From Sphingomonadaceae bacterium (lineage in GTDB: Bacteria; Pseudomonadota; Alphaproteobacteria; Sphingomonadales; Sphingomonadaceae), in NCBI GenBank assembly GCA_019245455.1, contig JAFARM010000205.1:1-6959 (forward strand): 6,959 nucleotides of DNA. The letters are read 5' to 3'. Every line of letters starts with the position of its first letter. The stretch's first letter is position 1. The notes beneath the pieces were generated by a model that saw nothing but the letters and a program-made list of their open reading frames with translations, was not told the origin of the DNA and did no database searches. This document shows, piece by piece, positions 1-6,959 of the stretch. The translations under genes were made by a program, and so were the position numbers.

Positions 1-1632
1 AGCAGGCGCTGCGGTCGCCGCGGCGCGCGCGACCTCTTCACGTCCACGCAATCGCAGTCCGGGCACGCTGAGCGTCACCAGACCCGACAGAACGAACAGC
101 ACGGCGCTGATCGGGAAGAGCCCGAGAATAGCGTCGGCGAAGCTGGCGCGAATCGCCGCCCCGGTTGCCGCCACCACGACCGGATCGGTCACGCCGCGCC
201 TGGCGAGCGTCGCCGCCAGCGCCGGCCGATCCATCGCCAACACCTGCGCCCGGCTGAGATCGACCGTCGTGTCGGTGGCGAGCACCGGCGCGCGCCGCGG
301 CAGATCGGCCGCGAGCGCGTTGGTCAGGATTGCGCCGAACAGGGCGACACCGATGGTCGAGCCGATCTGGCGAAAAAATTGCGCGCTCGCCGTCGCCACG
401 CCGATCCGAGGCGGCGGCACCGCGCTCTGGATCGCCAGCGTGAACATACCCTGCGCCGGACCCAGCGCCAGCCCGAGGAGGGCCAGCCGCCAGAGCAGGC
501 CAGCACGCGACGTGTCCTGGTCGACAGCGAGCATCAGCGCGACGGCAACCAGGGTCAGCACCGCTCCGGCAATCAGGATCGGCTTGTACTGCTTCGTCCG
601 GCTCGTCACCTGCCCCGCCGCCACCGAGCCGATGAGGATACCGCCCATCAGCGGCAGCAAAGCAAAGCCGCTGTCGGTCGCGCTGACCCCGCGCGCGACC
701 TGCAGGTAGAGCGGGAGGAACATGACCAGCCCGGTAAAGGCGATATTGATGACGAACAGCGCGAGGTTGCCGCGGGCGAAAACCGGTACGGCGAACAGGC
801 TCAGCGGGACGACGGCGTGGTCCTTTCCGCGCGAGGTCACGATCAGAAGCGCAAGGGCGGTCGCCGCGCCGCCCAGCATGAGGAGGATCGTCGGCGACCC
901 CCAGGCGAACTGGTGCCCGCCCCAGGACAGCGCCAGCAACAGCGGCACGAAGGCGGCGACGAGCAGCGCCGCGCCGCTCCAGTCGATCCGCCGCTCGCTC
1001 CCCGTCTGCGCTCCGGTGTTGGGCATCCGCGCGAACAGGATCCACAGCGCGATCGCGCCCAGCGGCAGGTTGACGTAGAATACGAAACGCCAGCCGCTGA
1101 CCAGATGACTGGCGAGAACGATCGTCGCGTGCTCGGTGAGCGCGCCGCCGATCACCGGGCCGGCGACGCTGGCGAAGCCGAACATCGCCCCGAACAGGCC
1201 GACGTAGCGGCCGCGCTCGGCCGGCGGCACGATGTCGGCGACCGCCGCGAAGGCCCCCGTCGTCAGCGCGCCGGCACCGATCCCCTGCAGCGCCCGGCAG
1301 ACGATCAGCTGGTTCATGCCGTCGCCGACGATCGGCAGCGCGCCGAATTCGCCGGCGAGACCGCACAGAATCGACCCCAGAAGGAAGACGACGACCCCGA
1401 AGATCAGCAGCGGCCGCCGCCCGTAGAGGTCGCCGAGCTTGCCATAGATCGGCACGACGACGGTCGAGGCGAGGAGATAGGCTGTCCCGACCCAGGCGAT
1501 CCGCTCGAGCCCCTTCAGCTCGGCGATGATGCGCGGCATCGCCGTCGACACGATCGTCTGGTCGAGCGCGGACAGGAGCAGGACGATCAGGACGGCCGCA
1601 AGCGTCAGGCGGCGGGAGGGAGCGGCTGTCAT
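1..1632 (-). CDS. MFS multidrug efflux permease, DHA2 (EmrB/QacA) type, 3' end outside window
   Basis: Inner-membrane proton-coupled drug exporter of the major facilitator superfamily. The frame is open from the ATG at 1630-1632 to the left edge, giving 544 visible residues with no stop. Family signatures are clear. LDQTIVSTAMPRI (residues 23-35) is the first-helix motif typical of 14-helix DHA2 exporters. GKLGDLYGRR (64-73) is the cytoplasmic motif A. RALQGIGAG (113-121) is motif B. GPVIGG (158-163), preceded by G152, is the antiporter motif C. Many hydrophobic helices follow, and the region near residues 440-505 looks like the large polar loop before the last helix. Family members are usually about 500-550 residues, so only a short tail should be missing. 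The tail after the last helix is Arg/Ala-rich. The start is supported by helix 1 beginning right after a short basic N-terminus, although no strong ribosome binding site is visible. The substrate cannot be told from sequence, and no partner adaptor (EmrA-like) gene is in view. Confidence 0.93.
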   Translation of the reverse strand, partial: MTAAPSRRLTLAAVLIVLLLSALDQTIVSTAMPRIIAELKGLERIAWVGTAYLLASTVVVPIYGKLGDLYGRRPLLIFGVVVFLLGSILCGLAGEFGALPIVGDGMNQLIVCRALQGIGAGALTTGAFAAVADIVPPAERGRYVGLFGAMFGFASVAGPVIGGALTEHATIVLASHLVSGWRFVFYVNLPLGAIALWILFARMPNTGAQTGSERRIDWSGAALLVAAFVPLLLALSWGGHQFAWGSPTILLMLGGAATALALLIVTSRGKDHAVVPLSLFAVPVFARGNLALFVINIAFTGLVMFLPLYLQVARGVSATDSGFALLPLMGGILIGSVAAGQVTSRTKQYKPILIAGAVLTLVAVALMLAVDQDTSRAGLLWRLALLGLALGPAQGMFTLAIQSAVPPPRIGVATASAQFFRQIGSTIGVALFGAILTNALAADLPRRAPVLATDTTVDLSRAQVLAMDRPALAATLARRGVTDPVVVAATGAAIRASFADAILGLFPISAVLFVLSGLVTLSVPGLRLRGREEVARAAATAAPA

Positions 1633-1714
1633 AGCCGGCGATTAGCAGTAGAAGCACAGGCGAACCACCCGCCGCGTCGATGCGTTCGGCACGGCGGAGC
1701 AAGGACAAGCGGAG
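1633..1714. promoter_or_regulatory. Divergent intergenic region between the permease and the helix-hairpin-helix gene
   Basis: These 82 bases separate two divergently read start codons, so promoters for both genes should lie here or overlap the coding ends. I see no convincing -35/-10 pair or operator palindrome, and no regulator gene is adjacent. The assignment rests on gene arrangement alone. Confidence 0.35.
1701..1705 (+). promoter_or_regulatory. Ribosome binding site (AAGGA)
   Basis: AAGGA lies 9 bases before the ATG at 1715, a normal Shine-Dalgarno spacing. A second purine run, GGAG, directly abuts the ATG and is too close to act. This site supports 1715 as the start of the downstream gene. 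Confidence 0.6.
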
Positions 1715-2344
1715 ATGCCCGTGACCGAACTCGTCTTCGACCCCATTGCCTTCGCCTGGGCCGTCGCCGGCCTCGTCGTCGGCCTGATCATCGGCCGCAT
1801 CGCCTTCGGCGGCCGTCGCCGCGTGGTGTCGGTCGCCGACACCGCCGCGCTCAACGCCGCCCGCGCCGACGCCGACGCCCGCGGCCGCGAACTCGCCGCG
1901 GCGCAGGCGGCGATGCGGCCCTTGGCCGACGAGGTCGACCGGCTGAAGCGCGAGCTTGCCCGCGCCCGGCGGCCGGTGCAGACGCCGCTGCCGCTTGCGG
2001 CCGAGACTCCGGCCGTTGCTCCTCATGTCGAGCCGACACCTGCGGTCGCCGGAGCCGGGCCGGTCGTCGTCGGCGACGCCGCGCCCGCCGTCACCGATGT
2101 CCGCCAGCTGAAGGGGGTCGGCGACAAGTTCGCCGCCGCGCTCGCCGCCATCGGCCTGACCAGCGTCGACCGCATCGCCCGCCTGAACCCCGAGGAAGCG
2201 AGCGAGGCCGATACCAGGCTGGGCAGCTTCAACGGCCGCATCGCGCGCGACCAGCTCGTCGACCAGTGCATCCTGCTCGATGAGGGCCGGACGACCGAGT
2301 ACGAAGCGCGCTTCGGCAAGATCGGCGGGCCGGTGCTGGTCTGA
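1715..2344 (+). CDS. Membrane-anchored coiled-coil protein with C-terminal helix-hairpin-helix (COG3743-like) domain
   Basis: A 209-residue protein in three parts. One hydrophobic segment (about residues 12-31, followed by GRRR) should anchor it in the inner membrane with the rest in the cytoplasm. Residues 41-86 are Ala/Arg/Glu/Asp-rich and likely form a coiled coil. After a Pro/Ala-rich linker (about 87-126) comes a helix-hairpin-helix-like domain (127-190), with LKGVGDKFAAALAAIGL at 132-148 and a second block around FNGRIARDQLVDQ (172-184). That pattern matches the family annotated as predicted flap-endonuclease-like H3TH proteins (COG3743). The domain is a likely nucleic-acid or protein binding fold. 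I see no nuclease active site, so enzyme activity should not be assumed. The start is chosen by the AAGGA site and by the anchor helix following directly. It is divergent from the permease and convergent with ppdK, so it is probably a single-gene unit. The family match is from pattern recognition; its cellular role is unknown. Confidence 0.85.
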   Translation: MPVTELVFDPIAFAWAVAGLVVGLIIGRIAFGGRRRVVSVADTAALNAARADADARGRELAAAQAAMRPLADEVDRLKRELARARRPVQTPLPLAAETPAVAPHVEPTPAVAGAGPVVVGDAAPAVTDVRQLKGVGDKFAAALAAIGLTSVDRIARLNPEEASEADTRLGSFNGRIARDQLVDQCILLDEGRTTEYEARFGKIGGPVLV

Positions 2345-2347
2345 GTT

Positions 2348-2490
2348 CCTCCCCGGAACGGGGAGGTGGCACGCCGAAGGCGTGACGGAGGGGTCGCTCG
2401 CCGCACCCTGCGGTTCGGGGCTCGTGGAGGCCGGCCCCTCCACCACGCCGCCGAAGGAGCAGCGCGGTCCCCCTCCCGGTTCCAGGGCGG
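2348..2490 (+). repeat. Palindromic repeat element, copy 1 (intergenic, partly decayed)
   Basis: A 143-base element filling the gap between the stop codons of two convergent genes. The left end, CCTCCCCGGAACGGGGAGG (2348-2366), is itself an 8-bp hairpin with a GAA loop. The right end (2472-2490) is its inverted copy with 3 mismatches in 19. Inside are a hairpin CACGCC-GAA-GGCGTG (2370-2384) and a central stem GGAGGGG (2387-2393) pairing with CCCCTCC (2435-2441). The third internal arm (about 2441-2470) is degenerate. The first 25 bases are identical to the reverse complement of the copy inside glyS at 6352-6490. No transposase is encoded, so this is a small non-autonomous repeat. Because it follows both stops closely it could fold in both transcripts and act as a two-way terminator, but there is no T-run after the hairpins. 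Confidence 0.88.
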
Positions 2491-2493
2491 AAC

Positions 2494-5181
<2,688 letters not shown>

Positions 5182-5236
5182 GGGCGTCAAATCCAGCGAA
5201 GTTCACGAAGTTCACACCCGTGCATATTGTTTCCCC
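5182..5236 (-). promoter_or_regulatory. glyS-ppdK intergenic region with a tandem 9-base repeat
   Basis: This 55-base leader lies directly upstream of ppdK. It contains two perfect head-to-tail copies of CGAAGTTCA (plus strand, 5197-5205 and 5206-5214), read as TGAACTTCG on the ppdK strand. An AATATG on the minus strand (5223-5228) could be a -10 element, but I see no matching -35. The repeat could be an operator half-site pair on one face of the helix, or a simple duplication. There is no strong terminator hairpin here, which fits read-through from glyS. Confidence 0.35.
5197..5214. repeat. Tandem direct repeat, 2 x CGAAGTTCA
   Basis: Two exact adjacent 9-base units, about 16-33 bases upstream of the chosen ppdK ATG. 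Each unit contains GAA-G-TTC, a near-palindromic core. The copies are identical, so the duplication is either recent or selected. Confidence 0.7.
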
Positions 5237-6959
5237 TCACCCCTCCAGCTTCGAGAAGTCGGCGACGGTGTGGACGGCGGACCGCAGCCGCGCGAGCAGC
5301 GCCAGCCGGTTCCGCCGCACCTCCTGCTCGTGCGCATTGACGGTGACGTGCTCGAAGAAGGCGTCGACCACCGGCCGCAGCCGGGCGAGCGCGGTCATCG
5401 CTTGCGTGAAGTCCTCGCTCGCCACGGCGGCCGCAGTCTCCGGCACGGCGGCATCGAGCGCGGCGGCGAGCGCCGCTTCGGCTGGCTCGGTCAGCAGGCC
5501 AGTATCGACCTCGTCGAGGTTGATGTCCGGTGTCTTGCCCCGTTCGATGCGCACGATGTTTGCCCCCCGGCGATACCCGGCAAGCAGACTAGCGCCATCG
5601 GGGGTCTGTAGGACAGCCTGAAGTGCTTTCGCGCGCGAAACAAGCCGAACGAGGTCGTCCTCGCCGCCGAGGGAGAACACCGCGTCGATGACATCGGGGC
5701 GGATGCCGGCTTCGCGTTGCTGGACTTTGAGGCGGTCGGCGAAAAAATCCACAGCGGATCGCGCGGTTCTCGCCCCGAGGATTGCCTCAGCGCGCTGCAA
5801 CGTTGGCTGAGGCCCGAGAGGAACTTCGGTCAGGAGTGTATCACCGTAGTAGGTTACGAAGTAACCAGCCTCCGTCGTTTCAAAACGATAGTTCGGGTCG
5901 TCGCCATCCCTGATGATGGGAACTTCTGACGCGTCGATTGCGCTGACTACCCACAAACGCAAGGCGGAAGTCGCATAGCTGAACAATGTGCGCCAAGACA
6001 CGCGCAAATGGTTTTGCACGATGATGCGTACGATACCCAAGGCGGCGCGACGCAGAGCAAAAGGGTCGCGTGAGCCCGTGGGATATTCTTGGATGCCAAA
6101 GAAAGCGACTAAGGTATCCAGCTTATCCGCCAGCGCCACCGCCACCGTCACCGGCGCGGTCGGCACCTCGTCGCTCGGGCCGACGGGCTTGTAGTGGTCG
6201 CGGATCGCGGCGGCGACTTGGGGATCGAGCCCTTCCGCCAGCGCGAGGTGGCCGCCGGCGATGCCCTGGACTTCGGGGAACTCGCCGACGGTGGCGCTGA
6301 CGAGGTCGGCCTTGCACAGGCGGGCGGCGGTTTCGGCGAGGGCGGCGAGATCCTCCCCGGAACGGGGAGGGGGACCATCGCCCCTTCCGGCGATGGTGGA
6401 GGGGCCGGTCGCCACGGGCACGCCGTTCGTCGCGGGGAGAGCGGCCCCTCCGTCACCGCTGCGCGGTGCCACCTCCCCGTTCCGGGGAGGAGCGATGGCC
6501 CCCGACTCCACCAGCCAGCGCGCGAGCTTCGCCACGCGCTCGACCTTGTCGGCGACCGTGCCCAGCTTCTCGTGGAAGACGATGTCCTTCAGCTTCGGCA
6601 GCCGGTCCTCGAGCCGCACCGCCCGGTCGGCGTCCCAGAAGAAGCGCGCGTCGGCCAGCCGCGCCGCCAGCACTTTGGCGTTGCCGCGGACGATGTGGCC
6701 GCTCGCGTCGGGCAGGTTGGCGACCGCGACGAAGGCGGGCGCGAGCTTTCCTTCGGCATCAGCGAGCGCGAAATACTTCTGGTTGGTCCGCAGGGGCAGC
6801 TGGAGGACCTCGCGCGGCACGTCGAGGAAGGCGGGGTCGAAGCGGCCGAGCAGCGGCACCGACCACTCGGTCAGGCCGGCGTTCTCGGCGACGAGGCCGG
6901 CGTCGGGGATGAGCGTCAGGCGGGCGGCGGCGGCAACGGCTTCGGCCTCGCGGACGATG
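5237..6959 (-). CDS. glyS: Glycyl-tRNA synthetase beta subunit, 5' end outside window, with an in-frame repeat insertion
   Basis: Beta subunit of the bacterial alpha2-beta2 glycyl-tRNA synthetase, which charges tRNA-Gly in the cytoplasm. 573 residues are visible; the family is about 690-720, so the N-terminal part, and probably glyQ, lie beyond the right edge. Conserved blocks are in order: PLLGRFDPAFLDVPREVL and RTNQKYFA; FFWDADRAVRLEDRLPKL; KADLVSATVGEFPEVQG; ALADKLDTL; DPFALRRAALGIVRIIV; FFADRLKVQQREAG; then a C-terminal anticodon-binding-like region ending in VDAFFEHVTVNA, RNRLALLARL and VADFSKLEG, with a TGA stop at 5237-5239. The GTG at 6857-6859 is not the start, because homologous sequence continues upstream of it in frame. 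Two oddities: residues 157-202 of the visible part are encoded by a palindromic repeat (6353-6490), and 5821-6120 has sharply lower GC with a long variable linker. The frame stays open throughout and the conserved motifs on both sides are intact, so the gene is probably functional. ppdK follows after 55 bases. Confidence 0.95.
   Translation of the reverse strand, partial: IVREAEAVAAAARLTLIPDAGLVAENAGLTEWSVPLLGRFDPAFLDVPREVLQLPLRTNQKYFALADAEGKLAPAFVAVANLPDASGHIVRGNAKVLAARLADARFFWDADRAVRLEDRLPKLKDIVFHEKLGTVADKVERVAKLARWLVESGAIAPPRNGEVAPRSGDGGAALPATNGVPVATGPSTIAGRGDGPPPRSGEDLAALAETAARLCKADLVSATVGEFPEVQGIAGGHLALAEGLDPQVAAAIRDHYKPVGPSDEVPTAPVTVAVALADKLDTLVAFFGIQEYPTGSRDPFALRRAALGIVRIIVQNHLRVSWRTLFSYATSALRLWVVSAIDASEVPIIRDGDDPNYRFETTEAGYFVTYYGDTLLTEVPLGPQPTLQRAEAILGARTARSAVDFFADRLKVQQREAGIRPDVIDAVFSLGGEDDLVRLVSRAKALQAVLQTPDGASLLAGYRRGANIVRIERGKTPDINLDEVDTGLLTEPAEAALAAALDAAVPETAAAVASEDFTQAMTALARLRPVVDAFFEHVTVNAHEQEVRRNRLALLARLRSAVHTVADFSKLEG
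5821..6120. other. Low-GC segment inside glyS
   Basis: Hand count gives 161 G/C in 300 bases (about 54 percent), against 44/60 at 5281-5340 and 88/120 at 6121-6240 (both 73 percent). The right boundary is sharp near 6120. On the left, GC recovers unevenly between 5530 and 5820 (60-70 percent per 60-base row). The reading frame stays open and includes the conserved DPFALRRAALG block, so this is coding sequence with different base and codon use, not an inserted gene. The likely explanations are replacement by recombination with a lower-GC relative or a segment spared GC-biased change. Confidence 0.7.
6352..6490 (-). repeat. Palindromic repeat element, copy 2, inserted in frame within glyS
   Basis: A 139-base element, opposite in orientation to copy 1. 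The ends CCTCCCCGGAACGGGGAGG (6352-6370) and CCTCCCCGTTCCGGGGAGG (6472-6490) are perfect 19-base inverted repeats, and each can also fold alone as an 8-bp hairpin. Between them are three arms: CCATCGCC/GGCGATGG (6375-6396), GGAGGGGCC/GGCCCCTCC (6398-6406 with 6443-6451), and CACCGC/GCGGTG (6454-6468). If the ends pair, the whole folds like a cloverleaf. On the glyS strand it is read without stops as about 46 residues, opening PPRNGEVAPRSG and closing GPPPRSGE. It falls between the conserved block ending in ARWLVESGA and the one beginning AETAARLCKADLV, probably a surface loop. Confidence 0.9.

Noticed and set aside
379..2283. A 634-codon plus-strand open frame antisense to the permease and overlapping the helix-hairpin-helix gene
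   Set aside because: The product is highly charged and low in complexity. The permease frame carries all MFS motifs and the overlapping plus-strand gene is better supported.
5201..5213. GTTC-N5-GTTC upstream of ppdK as an alphaproteobacterial LexA box
   Set aside because: The alphaproteobacterial LexA site is GTTC-N7-GTTC. The spacing here is 5, and ppdK is not an expected SOS gene.
5717..5929. A 70-codon plus-strand open frame in the low-GC part of glyS, considered as an inserted small gene
   Set aside because: The glyS frame continues uninterrupted across it with homologous sequence on both sides, and no ribosome binding site or domain supports the small frame.
6857..6859. GTG as the start of glyS
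   Set aside because: Upstream sequence in the same frame (for example AGLVAENAGLTEWS) matches the expected GlyS continuation, so the real start is beyond the window.

Overview
The window is a high-GC stretch, mostly around 70 percent GC, with three substantial genes on the minus strand and one on the plus strand. Three things together suggest an alphaproteobacterium, most likely a sphingomonad: the glyS-ppdK order, the small membrane-anchored helix-hairpin-helix (COG3743-like) protein, and the GC-rich palindromic repeats. This placement is an inference from gene content and style. No rRNA or other marker gene is present.

Layout from left to right. Positions 1-1632 (minus) hold a DHA2-type (EmrB/QacA-like) multidrug efflux permease of the major facilitator superfamily, with its 3' end cut by the window edge. 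An 82-base divergent intergenic gap separates it from a plus-strand gene at 1715-2344, a 209-residue protein with an N-terminal membrane anchor, a coiled coil, and a C-terminal helix-hairpin-helix domain. That gene converges on ppdK (2494-5181, minus), a full-length pyruvate phosphate dikinase. The space between their stop codons is almost entirely filled by a 143-base palindromic repeat. Upstream of ppdK, after a 55-base gap, is glyS (5237-6959, minus), the beta subunit of glycyl-tRNA synthetase, with its N-terminal part beyond the right edge.

The notable feature is a second copy of the same repeat at 6352-6490, in the opposite orientation and inside glyS. It is read in frame and adds about 46 Gly/Pro/Ala-rich residues to an otherwise well-conserved synthetase. 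This copy has perfect 19-base terminal inverted repeats. Comparing the two copies shows compensatory base-pair changes in one internal hairpin. A second oddity in glyS is a segment around 5821-6120 whose GC falls to about 54 percent (counted by hand) against 70-77 percent on both sides. It lies where the protein also has a longer variable linker than E. coli GlyS.

Functionally, glyS (translation) and ppdK (interconversion of pyruvate and phosphoenolpyruvate) probably form a co-directional transcription unit. The permease and the helix-hairpin-helix gene are divergent and look independent. I see no tRNA, CRISPR array, transposase, defence cassette or biosynthetic cluster. The rest is ordinary housekeeping sequence.
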